Below, one piece after another: positions 10,861 to 23,599 of a DNA stretch of 64,000 nucleotides; position 1 is the first letter of the stretch, and each line of letters begins with the position of its first letter. The stretch is from Macrotrachela quadricornifera (lineage: Eukaryota; Rotifera; Eurotatoria; Philodinida; Philodinidae): assembly GCA_022393335.1 (NCBI GenBank), contig JAJEKB010021111.1, forward strand, positions 698,735 through 762,734, read 5' to 3'. A program made the translations under genes and the position numbers. A model generated the notes under the pieces. The model saw nothing but the letters and a program-made list of their open reading frames with translations. It was not told where the DNA came from and ran no database searches.

Positions 10861-13800
10861 CGAGAAGAGGTAGTACACTTACAGCAAACAAGTAACGATA
10901 AAGAAGATGTTCAAGAAAAAGATCCATTCATCATGTCTTCCTTTGAACAACAGCAAAATAAATATATTTAACTGTATTAAGAAGAATTCAAACAATGTAA
11001 TTATATTCAAATCAACACGATGACGATAAAGACTCGATTTAATGCTATCAAAAAAATACTTGTGCTGTTTTGTCATGAGTCGATTTATGCCATCAAGGAA
11101 TGGTTTGGTGAGAGATTTTCAATCATTTTGACAATGAAAAATATATCTTGATTTTAATGAACTATATGTCAGTACTCGAAGTTACACTGAAACTTCCTCA
11201 GAATGTGATAGTTCTAAATTGAACACATTGATTGAATTTACAAACGCACAAGATTTGCCGAATATTGATGTCGATTTCAGCCAAATCAAAAAGTGATATA
11301 AGATTTAGAAGGAAAAATTTACAACGTAATCAGTTGATAGAAAAATATAAGGACAATTCGATTTCATAAAAGTAATGAAGACTTTTTTTACTTCAACAGA
11401 ATCAACAAATGGCATTAGTCAATTTCTCTATTTTTACTCCATAATGATCGTCAAAATCATGAATAAAACTATGTATGAAACAGTAACTTCTATCGTAAAA
11501 ATTCACCTCGGTCGTACTTGTGTATTAGATCATGGGACATTCGACAATGGGATGCAAATTCTTATTAATGCATCGCCTATTTACTAAATACAACACTTTC
11601 TACAGCAATCGCTAAATGCCTACTTCGATCAATTAGAAACCCAAGATAAATGATGATGCTTTCGTAAGAAATCTGAACAATATCAACTAATAGAGACTGA
11701 TAAAACCAGATTCATTGATTATTACCCAGGTCGAACGGTACGGTCCGTTCACGGTGTCCTATGAAGCATATTTACGGCGAAAATACAGATAGCCGTATCG
11801 ACTGACCTGGACAGTCGTTTGAGAAGACAGAAAGTAGTAAGAACACCATTACCATCGGATTATCTTCATGAGTGAATAAAATAAAGAGTGACAATACCAA
11901 TCTTTTGTAGCCGTATTTTTCAATAAAAAATTATGAATTGATGAAACAATAAAACTTATTTTTAAAGATGAATTTCAAAAAAAGATATTCTGATCGATAC
12001 ATTTTTAAATGCTGAAGAAATTTTTGTGCCCTTTTTCCTGTGATCTGTTCATAAAAACATAAAAATTCTCCAAGCCTTCTATACAAAAATAAGGCGTCTC
12101 GACCACTAATTTTGGTATAGCCTAAATAGAAAAATACATATCATTTGTTTTATATAACCATGAAACGCAAGACATCGTTTTTCACTAAGTGTTCTTTCAA
12201 ACAGTCAGAAAAGAATGTTATTTTTCTGATGAGCATTCTTTTCTGCTTCTCTTCTTCTTTTTCGATCTTGGACTGTTTTCGTTTGGAGCGTGTTCTTTTT
12301 CTCTGCTTTTTGGGAAGGAGATGATTCTCTTGTTCTTCTTCCGTCTGGCTCATTCTCAATATATTGAAATACGAGTTTACAGCTTAGTCCATCCTCTCTG
12401 AGTCTTCAGTCGATATGCTCACAAAATGTAGTGTCGAATTTTGCGAGAAGGTTATCTTTTGGTCATTTTTAAGGCTTATGAGCCTCAACACACTCTGAAG
12501 AAGGGATCTGACAACTTTTTCTCTACTCATTGAGATATATCTATTCTATGAGTTTTAAAAATTTTCGCCTAGCCGTTTCTGAGAAATCCCGGAAAGTCGG
12601 GGATGGGTTGCCTTAACGTAATTAGATGCTGATGATAGTTCTTTTTGTATAGAGTTTTTACCAGGGTTTTTAAACTTTCATCTCGCGCATTACAAAATGT
12701 CAACATAGGTTTGTTACATCTAGAAGATAAAAGTAATGCTTGACTAACTATCGACTCTCGTTAGTGATCACTTGCGCGTGTTCGATCGACGTAAGAGGTG
12801 ACTGATTTATTTTTTCTCTTTTCTTTTTCCATAATAATGAAATTGATAATCATCATGTGTATAAAAAGAAAAAATGTTGCCTACGTATTACTCACCCAAT
12901 GATAGCTTACGCGTTGTTGTGTTTATGTATTGAAATGCATTTCATAAATCAGTAATCACTGAAATAACTGAAAGATGAAAATATTTCCTCTGATCATTTT
13001 GTTTATTATTTTCTTTCGTTTATAATATACCAGTGCACTTATCTGTTTTTACTTGGCTTTGATTATTCTTGAATATAACTTACGGTAACTACCATTATAA
13101 TATTTGTCTTTACTCTAAATTCATTGGATTCTATATGTTTATATTAGAAATGTTACTTTGACAAAAAGTTAGATGTCGAATTCACTTTTTTTTTCGATCA
13201 TGCGAGCGACTGTAGAGACAAAGAAAAAATAAAGATAACTTCTATCCTTTGAGACTATCTTGCATAATCCTAATTCATGATGCGCATCTTTGTTTTTCAC
13301 ATGTTGTGCGTATGCGTCATGTAAAAAATTTTCGGTCTTTTCTTGCAGGGACCTTGAAGTATTTGTGAAGTGATTCTTGCTCGAGAGTAAAAACCTGCGA
13401 TCATCTCTCTTTCTGTTCATGAACGACAAAAAGGAAGAAAAAAAATGAAATACCACTTTCTTTGCCGATAAATGCGGCAAAGTAGAGAACTGTGATGTTA
13501 ATTTTTTTGTTTTGGACTTCGACTCCAATTCTAACCCAAAAAAATTGTGAAACCTTTTAAACACAGTTATTTAAAGAATAAAAATCCGAAGAAAATTGAT
13601 GTGAGAGACAGTTTTATAGTACTTCGAATGACATGAATACCTTTTTGATTCGGTGTCGTTACGTTGTCATTTTACTCGAACAAAGCCATTACCGAATAAG
13701 GACAATACTGACTTCGAGTCGGATTTCGAAAAACTTTACTAGTAGTAAGCTTCACTCTGATGATCGGTCCATGGAAAATAAAATTTATTATGGTTTGCTT

Positions 13801-14165
13801 TTATGCTATTAAATCTAACCGTATTGTTCTCCGTTTGCTCCTTTTAGTCACTTTAGTCCCATTACTTCCTCTAGTCCCTATACATCCCCCAGTCAATTCA
13901 ATGATCGTCTGGCATAAAAGCGAATCATGATAAATTCTATTTTCCGTAAACCTATGGATTTACTAATGAAATGTATCCACTGTTCATTGAATCAGTTTGT
14001 TAACCAATCTAAAACAAAAAAAACGTACAATCTTTGCACATTCTACTACGTAAGCCGATACATTAGTCACCAACATCTGAAACTCTCCTTACAATTTTTA
14101 ATAAATTTTTAATTTGAAAAAATATCGAACAAAATTGCAAACTGATCCTACAAGTTTCTGTGAGC
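10861..14165. other. Intergenic, no supported gene
   Basis: The longest frame (13169-13564, minus) is lysine- and phenylalanine-rich and unrecognised. A small imperfect hairpin is noted separately at 11726-11810. Poly-T tracts and AT-rich sequence fill the rest. Confidence 0.4.
11726..11810. repeat. Short imperfect hairpin, GC-richer than surroundings
   Basis: CCAGGTCGAACGGTACGG at 11726 is matched inverted by CCAGGTCAGTCGATACGG ending at 11810 (14 of 18). This could be a small MITE or a structured element. No clear target duplication was seen. Confidence 0.4.
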
Positions 14166-14179
14166 ATGTATAGCAACGC

Positions 14180-14188
14180 TATATAAAC
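14180..14188 (+). promoter_or_regulatory. Candidate TATA box of the ADP-ribosyltransferase gene
   Basis: TATATAAAC lies about 215 bp before the ATG at 14400. The distance is plausible if the leader is about 190 nt. Weak support. Confidence 0.3.
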
Positions 14189-14399
14189 ATACGCTATTCC
14201 ACACGAAAATTTACGAGTGTGCTTCTTTCACCTAGATCGTTAATTCTGTACGCAAAAAGAGAGCAAAGATAGGAGAAAGCGAAAATAGATTCCTAGACTT
14301 TGGATAATTCGTTAATAGTTTCTAATAGTTACTCGGCTTTGTTATCGCGAAAAATAATTGGTATTTAGTTTTTAGTACCAATACTTATTTATAACGTAG

Positions 14400-15506
14400 A
14401 TGATACCAAGCCATGATAATAAAAGCAAATTAAACACAACAAAAGGCGGTCATGTTGCGATTGAACTAAACGCAATTATGTTCAATGATGAATGGTCGAA
14501 TGATCGACGACCAATAATGAACAAAAATATTGATTTTCAGACTGAACAAACAGCAACTACATTCGGTGACGACGAGATGGATGATAATTATCCAACAATG
14601 AACGACGACAATGGAAATAAACATGAGTCACAGTACACAGCCGACAACTTACATGTGAACTCAAATGAAACAGAAACATCTAAGCAGAGTAAAATAGCAG
14701 TAGCCACAACACGGATCGACTTTTGGACAAAAAATCGACGAGTCGTAGAGGTTGGAAGTGAGCAATTATATTCGCCAAAGACGAAAGCCATCAATGATAT
14801 AACAGCAAAACTCTGTCCTATTGATGGATATGCCAAAGAACCTCTATTGCCACTTGTCAAAGCATGTGATCCACTAACCGACATCCTTCACAATTTATAT
14901 TTTTACATTCAAATGGCACTCAATCAAACTTCGGAAGTGCCAGAAAATGGATTGACAATCGACGAGAGCGCTGCAATTCGTCTCTATACGATTGAGTGGG
15001 AGTCACCACATGGAAGTCTTTATTTGAGACTCAATGAAGCTCTTAAAAGTAGCGATCGTGAACAATGTCGGCCATATTACAAGTATATGAAGTTGCTTTT
15101 AACTGCTCTGGTTAAACTACCATGTGTCCAGCCATCAGCCATTTGGCGTGGAATAACTAAAAATGTGAGCGAAGATTTTCTGCCCGGCACCTTAATAACC
15201 TGGTGGCCATTTTCATCGTGCACTACTGCATTACCTGTACTTGAGAATAACACATATTTAGGCAACACTGGTCATCGTACATTATTTTCTATTGAAGCTA
15301 TTAATGGTCGAATAATACGCGCTCATTCACAATTCAATACTGAAGATGAAGTCCTTCTTTTACCAGGCACTCACATGATCGTTAAATCTCAATTCAGTCC
15401 AGCGCCTAATTTATGTGTCATTCATTTAAAACAAGTCATACCGAATGAAGTCTTGCTAGAACCACCATTCGAAGGTATTGATAATATTGCTAATAACTTA
15501 TTTTAA
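14400..15506 (+). CDS. Arginine-type mono-ADP-ribosyltransferase
   Basis: This is a 368-residue single-exon frame. The C-terminal half (about 190-365) carries the R-S-E signature of arginine-type ADP-ribosyltransferases. There is an Arg in IWRG (R250), a degenerate 'STS' strand (FSSCTTALP, residues 271-279), and the catalytic E-x-E as E315-D-E317 in NTEDEVLLLPGTHMIV. Such enzymes move ADP-ribose from NAD+ to protein arginines. The first 150 residues are acidic, Asn/Asp-rich and probably disordered. There is no signal peptide or membrane helix, so it is probably intracellular. Expanded ADP-ribosyltransferase families are characteristic of bdelloids, and a second, broken member with TPR repeats lies at 44.5-47.2 kb. 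The second residue of the usual S-x-S motif is replaced (SSCTT), so activity should not be assumed. Confidence 0.82.
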   Translation: MIPSHDNKSKLNTTKGGHVAIELNAIMFNDEWSNDRRPIMNKNIDFQTEQTATTFGDDEMDDNYPTMNDDNGNKHESQYTADNLHVNSNETETSKQSKIAVATTRIDFWTKNRRVVEVGSEQLYSPKTKAINDITAKLCPIDGYAKEPLLPLVKACDPLTDILHNLYFYIQMALNQTSEVPENGLTIDESAAIRLYTIEWESPHGSLYLRLNEALKSSDREQCRPYYKYMKLLLTALVKLPCVQPSAIWRGITKNVSEDFLPGTLITWWPFSSCTTALPVLENNTYLGNTGHRTLFSIEAINGRIIRAHSQFNTEDEVLLLPGTHMIVKSQFSPAPNLCVIHLKQVIPNEVLLEPPFEGIDNIANNLF

Positions 15507-15584
15507 ATATTTGTATGTTTAGGTGCACAACTTTTTCCAGCAATTGAGTAAGTTTAATCACATTTTTTCTCAACTTTATTTTTG

Positions 15585-18500
15585 ATGAAAGTTTTCGTTG
15601 CATCTGCCAGACGTTCTTGGTATTGTAAGAAACGATTTGCTATTCCGTTTGGCATATTAATTACTTTATTCATTGGAGCAATAATTGTGGGCTCTGTGAT
15701 GGGAGCAAAACTTGCTGATAAAGGACAAAATCCAGCAGGTTTGATTTTTAATAACTTTCTTCATCTGCGACTGACCTAGGGCTTTTAAAATTGACAAAGA
15801 AACATCGACTGAATGTCTCAATCATTTTTAAAAAAAGCTGTTTTATTCGTCATCGATTTTCTGTACCACTAGGTGCAATTTGAATACGCTCACGATTTTA
15901 TTTATACAAGATAGTATAAAGAATTGCTGTCGTTTCTAATACTGTATTCTAATTAGAAAAGTTATTGCTAACTGATGCTCAGTACTATTAATAAACTGAA
16001 TTATCTTTCAAAAGATTGGTACCTTTACTGAAATGTAACCTTTTTCCTAAGAGAATGCTATTTTATGAGCAGTCTCTTTAATAGGTACCTCCTTAAATTC
16101 CGTTCCATCATGAAAATGTAGGCTTATCAACCATTTTCGGATAATATTATTCGTAATAGAATCATAAACGTTTTACTGAATAGAGATACACATGGTAGGG
16201 AACAATTGTGAATATTTCATTTTAGTAAAACGTTGCAACAAACCTTATACATTCGATTCAAAGTCCTATAAAACTGGTAACACACCAGTTTCTGGAATGC
16301 TAGGCGATTTCGACGGTGATAATTACATGGATATTGTAGTAGCGACCCAACAAGATAACGAGATTGCTCTATTATTTGGTGACGGCAAGGGAAAATTCCA
16401 AGCTCGCTATACTCTTTCTACAGGTCGACGACCCATCTCTGTAAAATTACAAGATTTAAACAGAGACGAGAAATTGGATTTGGTTGTGGTTAACGATGGT
16501 GATAATTCTATTGGCGTGATGTTTGGCGATGGACATGGTATGTTTGTGTCATACGTCATGTATCCAGTTGGTGAAAAACCGTCTTCTGTGACAATAAAAG
16601 ATTTTAATAATGATAGCTATCCAGATTTGGCAGTAACCAACGCTGGCGATAACACTGTTAGGATCTTGTTCGGTAATGTGTTCGGACGCTTTGAAGGTCA
16701 ACGATCTTATTCGGTCAATGGTAGTCCATATTCTATAACATCAAACGACTTTAACAACGATACTTATCCAGATCTAGCAGTGGCTATCTATGACAAAAAC
16801 ACTGTCATCATACTGCTTGGCAATGGAGATGGAACATTCCGGAATCACACGACCTGTCGTGTTGGTATCGGTCCGTATTCTATAATATCCGATGATTTCG
16901 ACCAGGATGGTTATCCAGATCTTGCAGTATGCAACTACAAGAACAATAGCATCAGCATTTTGTTTGGAAATAGCAATGGAACTTTTAAGGACCAAGTGTT
17001 GTATTCAGTGGGTAGTGCACCATCTGCAGTGATAGCAGATAATTTTAACAATGATTCGAAACTTGACCTAGCAGTAACTAATTATAACGACAATACTGTC
17101 AGTATTTTGCTTGGCAATGGGAATAGAACGTTTCAGATGCACAGAACTGATTCGGTTGGTTTTTCTCCAGCTTCGATTGCATCAAATGATTTTAATAGTG
17201 ACAAAAAACAAGATCTAGTAGTGGCTAATCATGGTGACAATCGAGTGCGATTGCTGCTTGGTGATGGAAATGGAACTTTTGAGCCTTCAAAGAATTATAC
17301 GGTGGGTCACTCTCCATTTTCTGTGGCATCAGGTTATATCAACTATGACAAAAGTCCAGATTTAGTAGTGGCAAATCTTGGTGCTAGCACTGTCGATATA
17401 TTACTTGTCGATGTGAATGGGTCTTTTCATATGCAGCCAAGATATGCAACTGGTAATCGCCCGATGTTCGTAGCATCAGGCGACTTCAATAACGATAGTA
17501 TACTAGATGCAGCAGTAGCTAGCTACGGCGATAACACTGTTAGTATTCTGCTGGGCATCGGTTATGGAAACTTTCCAACACAGCCAACTTATGCAACTGG
17601 CTTCAATCCAATGTTTCTGCTGTTAAATGATTTCAACGGTGATAATGTGCTGGATCTGGTAGTGGTCAATAATGGTGACGATAATATCGGTCTATTGCTG
17701 GCAAACAAACAGGGAGTATTTGATGTTCAGCTGACCTTTAACACTGGTAAAAGTCCTACAGCGATAATATCAGCGGACTTTAACAATGATACGAGGTTAG
17801 ATCTGGTAGTAGTCAATCAAGGTTCAAACACCGTCAGCATACTGATTGGTAACGGAGATGGATTCTTTCAAAATCAAAAAACATATCAAACTGGACGTGG
17901 GCCATATTCTGTTATATCAGATGATTTTGACGAAGATGGTCATATAGATATAGCGGTGACCAATCATGACGACAATACCGTCAGCGTACTGCCTGGTAAT
18001 GGTGATGGGACCTTTCAAAGTCAAAAAATATATCATACTGGACGCGGACCATATTCTCTAATATCAAATGATTTTGACAAAAATAATCATATAGATTTGG
18101 CAGTGGTCAATCATGCTGATAATACTGTCAGCATACTACTTGGTAATGGGCGCGGAGCTTTTGAGACGAGTCTGATCTATTATGCCGGTGCATCACCAAA
18201 CTCTATTATATCATATGATTTTAATAATGATTCGAATCTCGATCTTGTAGTGACCAATACCGACAGTAACACCATCAGTATACTAGTTGGTAATGGCCGC
18301 GGCAACTTTCAACTTCAAAGAAATTATACAGTTGGTATCCATCCAGTTTCTGTTATACCTTATGATTTTAACGATGATTTGAAAAATGATCTGGCAGTGA
18401 TCAACTATGGTGATGACACTGTTAGCGTACTATTTGGTAATGGCGATGGAACCTTTCAAGATCCGCTCATTTCTGCAACTGGCACACATCCTTTCTCTGT

Positions 18501-19332
18501 ATCATCAGTTCAATTCAACAATGATTCAAAAGTTGATCTAGCAGTGGTCAACCAAGGCGACGCCACCGTGAGTCTTCTGATTGGTAATGGTGATGGGACC
18601 TTTCAGCCGCAGAAGAAATATAAAACCGGTCAGCAACCCATTGCTGTATTAGCAAAACAACTCAATAACGATAGTAATTTGGATCTTATAGTAGCTAATG
18701 AAGGTAGTAACACTGTTAGTGTACTGTTTGGCACTGGGAATGGAGACTTCGAACTTCAAACTTCATATTCAGTTGGCAGAAAACCATCTTCTATAGTTTT
18801 AGATTATTTTAATGATGATTCAATATTTGATCTGATTGTCGCTAATGGCGACGATGATAACATTAGTATATTACTTGGTAACGAAAATGGAACGTTTCAA
18901 TTTCAAAAAACTTATTCAGTTGGTAGCAGGCCATCTTCAGTGGCATCAGGTGATTTCAACCAAGATGGTAGTATAGATGTGGCAGTTACCAATCAAGGTA
19001 ACAACACCATCAGTATACTACTTGGCAGAAAAAATGGAACTTTTGACTCTCATAAAATTATTATCGTTGCTGAGCATCCATCTTTTATTATAGCTCAGGA
19101 TTTCAATAATGATACTTTAATGGATCTGGCAGTGACCAGTTATATTGAAAATATGGTTAGTATATTGCTTGGTAATGGTGATGGAACCTTCTCAGTTAGT
19201 GGAAACATGACTGTTGGTATCAATCCTTCCTCGGTTTTATCAGGTGATTTTAATGAAGATGGAAGATTGGATTTGGCAGTTATCAATACACTTACTGCAG
19301 ACGTAACTGTATTACTAAATTCATGTGACTAA
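15585..19332 (+). CDS. Membrane-anchored FG-GAP/VCBS repeat protein (21 repeats; two exons proposed)
   Basis: The proposed join is 15585-15738 with 16226-19332. Exon 1 encodes a short basic N-terminus, then one hydrophobic helix (FAIPFGILITLFIGAIIVGS), giving a type II anchor. Exon 2 encodes about 21 tandem FG-GAP/VCBS repeats of about 47 residues, each with a DFNNDxxxDLAV calcium-binding loop and a VSILLGNGDGTF strand, as in integrin-alpha beta-propellers. Twenty-one repeats would build three seven-bladed propellers. The splice proposal keeps phase: exon 1 ends one base into a codon and the acceptor TTTCATTTTAG|TA supplies the other two. The donor (GCAG|GTTTGA) is weak and the 487-nt intron is long for this genome. 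The repeat exon is also open back to an ATG at 16192. The role is likely extracellular adhesion or ligand binding. The exon link is inference; the repeats are certain. Confidence 0.8.
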
Positions 19333-19832
19333 GACTTACTAAGAGATTGTTTGATATTCATTATGAGCAACTTATAGACTCTACTTTAATGTCGTTCTTC
19401 TTATTCTATTTGTTTTAGTGTGTGCATGAAAATATAATTTGCGTTTTTTTCATTTATCTCCAATGATTTTCCCTCCAAATGTGTCTTGTTTTCTGTCTCT
19501 CGTCAAGCTGAAAATTATGATCGGGTGAAGGTGTGAGTTGTAGAAGCACACTGTGATCGCGATTTTTGAATCTAAACATAGTTATGTAAAAATCTGCGAA
19601 GAGAGAGAGTTGATCATTGTGATTTAATTGGGGCTATGGACTTCCTTGACGTTCGTCTCTTATGTTCTAAGGTAACTATGTGTTTAGAAATATTGTTATT
19701 GAATTGAGGGTATAATCTGTATGGGGAAATTGGAGTGGTATTGCTTTTTTGTTATAACTGCTGGTACAGATTTGCTTTTTTCTAGCTGCTTGGAAGATGA
19801 GGCTTTGGAACATTGAGAAAAAGTGTTTAGTC
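19333..19832. other. Intergenic between FG-GAP gene and piggyBac-like element
   Basis: No gene was seen. The T-rich 3' flank of the FG-GAP gene is included. Confidence 0.4.
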
Positions 19833-19836
19833 TTAA

Positions 19837-20745
19837 CCCTTTCACCGCGATTCGGTTTTCCGAGGAAAATAGCTTCAATATACTAATTTTCATGCGTGCT
19901 CACGCTCGATAGATGCGCTCATTGATATTTTCTGTACGTGCAGATATTTATTTTCTTTCTGTCATTTATGTCATCGCATGATAGATCTTTTATCACATAG
20001 GACTGAATAGTTATTTGAGTCTGTTTTTTTCTTCAGTAGACATATTGTGCAGTAACAATGAAATAACAAAAGGAAACTTTTAATTTTATTTTCTACGTTC
20101 TTTTCATTTGCATGAAGAATAAGAATGTATGTCAATAAAGGAAAACAAAGGTATAAATTTATCTGATCAGTTATCAACATCGTATACATGCATCAGACAG
20201 TCGAAAAAGCCCTATCAAAGGGTGACATTTGAGATGATGTTTGAAATGTCAATAGTAAATGCGTATTTGATTTACAAAGGGAATTATGACGCAAGCTGTA
20301 TGACGATGCTGCAGTTTTGTAAAAGTTTTGTGCGATCTTTATTTTTTGGTGTGCCACACGAGGATCTAAAACCTGGTCCAAGAGAACGTTCAACAAGTCA
20401 AACGAAGCGCAAGCTTGTTGATCACAAGTTCAAAGAAATGAAAGAATCTGCCCGTGATGGCTGCTACGAAAAAAACAGAAAACAACAATCAAGAGAAGTG
20501 ACACATGGGAGAGCAAAGAAAAAAAAAATCTCCTGTTCTGACTGCGATAAATTTTTGTCTTGAATGTTTTAACCAGGAGTATCATGTTATGGAATGAAAG
20601 ACTTAAAGAATACCAAAGACAGTGCAGATGACAGACTATGTTTAACGTCCCACCAAAGAAAAACAGCAAAAGAAAATGCTTTTATATACAGTTTCTTCTT
20701 AAAGTATAACGAGGCCCATCGATGGGCCACATCGCGGTGAAAGGG
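19837..20745 (+). mobile_element. piggyBac-like element 1, internally deleted
   Basis: The 909-bp element is bounded by TTAA on both sides (19833-19836 and 20746-20749) and by perfect 15-bp inverted ends, CCCTTTCACCGCGAT. TTAA target duplication is diagnostic of piggyBac. Inside the right end, after a GTGG spacer, is a 16-bp palindrome, GGCCCATCGATGGGCC. Only the C-terminal part of the transposase remains (next entry), so this is a deletion derivative. Confidence 0.92.
20129..20620 (+). pseudogene. piggyBac transposase C-terminal fragment
   Basis: The frame contains NKGINLSDQLSTSYTCIRQS and FEMMFEMSIVNAYLIYK. This matches the piggyBac layout 'GVDxxDQ..x.Y...R...KW...' followed by '..NAyilY'. 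A C-terminal cysteine-rich tail follows (KKKKISCSDC). A one-base shift after the T-run at about 20553 moves the expected continuation (FCLECFNQEYHVME) into another frame. That leaves the open frame ending at 20563 while coding similarity runs to about 20620. The catalytic Asp residues of the N-terminal two thirds are missing. It is non-functional for transposition. Confidence 0.85.
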
Positions 20746-20749
20746 TTAA

Positions 20750-23540
20750 TGAATTGAAATTCATTTTTACTTTTATCCGCGATTTTTTGCATTGCTTCAT
20801 AACTATATTTACATTTGTTTGAGTGTTCACAATCTTCAAAGTCATCTTCATCTTTCGATATAACGGGTACGCCATAAAGAACTGCGGTCTTTGTGTTTTT
20901 AAGATCTCTCCTCTGTTATCGTTGTGATAAAAACACTTTTTTATCAAACTATCGTGGTGAAATTCTGGACAAAACTATATATTACAAGATTCTAAAACTG
21001 TTTTAGATACATTAGAAAAAAGATGAAAAATGAAGACATACAAAAAGCTGTAAAATAGAACGGGTTGAATATAATGAATAGCCGCGCTTTGCATCCAATT
21101 TTTTCATCATTTATTTCGCCCTATTCGAAAAACAAAATAAACTAAAAGGTGCAATATCAGAAGCTCTACAACTTAGATAAGATTGCCTATTTTATAGTTG
21201 CATATTTCGTTTTTAAAATATCCAAAGTTTTGTGTCATCAAATTTTGACTGTGCAAAATGATGTATCTTTTTAGTTCAAGTTGAATTTTTTTTTCTTATT
21301 TGCTCTATTTAAGATTTGTTCTGTGTAACTTGTAGAGCTTTTCACACCGCATCTTTTGATATATTTTGTTCCTCTAATAAGCTAAAATAAGTGATGAAAA
21401 AATAGGATGTAATGCACCACCATTCATTATATGCAACCCGTTATATTATGCAATGCTCTATATGTGATTACTTTTCATCATTCTCAAATATATCCATAAT
21501 AGCTTTTAAATCTAATCATATATGATTTTGTAGAGAATTTCAAGCGCTTTTTTTTGATAAAAAAACATGTTTTCATCATGGAGATAATGGAGGAGAAATT
21601 TTGATGGTAGTTTTTATCTTTTTTCAAATATTCTCTTTCCTGTAGAGAAGAGTTTTGCAACTTTAAATTGTTTGCTTGTATGTTCGCACTTCAATGATTG
21701 GTCCAAGAATGACGCGAAGATAAAACGGTTCAGTTTCTATAAAACTTGACCAAAAAGGGTAATCAAAAGTGAGGAATTCGAATCTGATATTAATTTATAT
21801 TATTTTTTTATAAAATTTTTGTACAGAATTTCAAGCACTATTGTTTGATTAAAAAAGTCTTATAATCACATGAATAACAGAAGAGAAATCTTAAAAATAC
21901 TAAGACCATAGTTCTTTATGGTGCACCCGTTACAACGACTTTCAACTTTGCAAACTTGGAAAGAAATATGATCGCATGACGGAAAGGTGAATGACTCATC
22001 AAGCAAAAGTGTAATTACTTTGCAGAGGATTTGTCAATTTTGAAATTCTTTCTTTCGTTCTTTCGTATGAAATCAAATCAAGGTTTGAAATATTTACTTT
22101 CTCTTTGCCACGTGGAAGTCTCTTTGTCGTATATAATTTTGTAACAACAATCATTCCTTTAGTTGGAAGTTCTCAACGTGTGATGGCAAATCTTTGTAAA
22201 TTTATGCTGAGTAACTAGCGTTGATGATAATATAACATGGAAATGTCACAAAGTATATGCATCATTTTATACTGGTAAAAAAGTAGAATTTTAATATTCT
22301 GTCTTCAATTTATCAAATAAAACTAATATAGACGAGACAAAAGCAATATTCGTAATTCTCTTTTTTACGATAGAAAAAAAAAATACTAATACAAAGGTAT
22401 GATAAATAAAACTAATTAGTTTCGATAAATATACAAGCTAATTTACAGGATATTTGTTTATATAAAATAGTCTTATCTTTACTATTGAAGAAATTCTTTT
22501 CTCAATATTTACACTATTTAATATACTCCGAAAAAGTTTGCAAGATAGTTTGGTTTTTTCTTTTATTTCCAATGAAATTTTTCTCTTTTCAAGTTTTATT
22601 CCTATCAAAGAAATATATTTTGAAAGGATCTAATCTATTCATAATCAAAGGCAGTTATACCAAATTTAGGGATTCATGCATTTGCATATCGAGAAGAGAA
22701 TAACGCCAACGATATTGTTCTGATTTTAATAATAGCCTTCATTTCATCGCGTAATTGTATATTTCTATTGATCTGTATTGCATCGCACATATTCACTGCA
22801 AGATTTATCTTCTTACAGATTCGTTTGAAATAAGTTGAAAAAAATCCAAGATGAATGTAATGATAAATTGATAAACATTAATTTTATTTCCTCAACAGTA
22901 AAGAGGATCAAAATAACACTAAGATTACAATTTCTCAAAACATCGCGAGGTCTTCCGCTATATTTTGGGGATGCCTAACGGTCCTCAAAGGTAACTATAT
23001 GCTCCACACGTCGGATTTTCAAGCGCTATTATAGGGAGTACCCTTAGGTTCTTAAGTAGTACTATAGGTAGCTCGGTTCTTTTCACATTAGGACTTGCAA
23101 AGCAATACTTCTACTTTCCACAGTCGAGGGCTAAGTGAGTCAAAACGACGAATCACTCTCGAAAATTATTTGAATACATTTGTAATAGACAATAATACAA
23201 TTCTGCATAATTTCGTATATAATGATTATTTTTAGTTTTGATGTAATACTATGTAAAGTGTCTTTTCTTTCTCTACATGTTTTAACTACACGTGACAAAG
23301 TCGAAAAAAACAAGATAATGTTGGAAAAATTTGTATGAATAATGCGTCATAAAATAAATATTTATAGTTTTACAAGTATTACAAAACTAAAAAAAAATCC
23401 TTTTGTTCTTTATCAATACTTCATCGAAGGTTTTTTCACATTAAATTTCGTTTTCATTTATATTTAAAATCGAATACAAATTTATCAAAATATTTCTTGT
23501 AGACTAAGGTAAGTGTATATTCACTAACTATAGAACCGAA
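20750..23540. other. Intergenic; contains one fold-back element
   Basis: No gene was recognised apart from the fold-back element at 21059-21442. A short plus-strand frame near 22485-22703 has no domain. Confidence 0.4.
21059..21442. repeat. Fold-back element A
   Basis: The ends are inverted copies of about 120 bp: AACGGGTTGAATATAATGAA at 21059 against AACGGGTTGCATATAATGAA read from 21442 on the other strand. Similarity continues through TTTTTTCATCA.TTATTT. The core motif AAAGATGCGGTGTGAAAAGC (with CTCTACAA after it) lies in the right arm at about 21331-21357, with a degenerate partner at 21145-21172. No protein is encoded. Confidence 0.75.
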
Positions 23541-23599
23541 AATATGACCGATGATACTAATCAAAAATATCTCTGGAAGAATTAAATGATAAAGAAAAG

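Noticed and set aside
13169..13564. 131-codon minus-strand frame
   Set aside because: Lys/Phe/Ser-rich with no domain, no splice context and no promoter; likely chance in AT-rich DNA.
16774..16995. Minus-strand frame inside the FG-GAP gene
   Set aside because: It is the antisense shadow of the repeat-coding strand.
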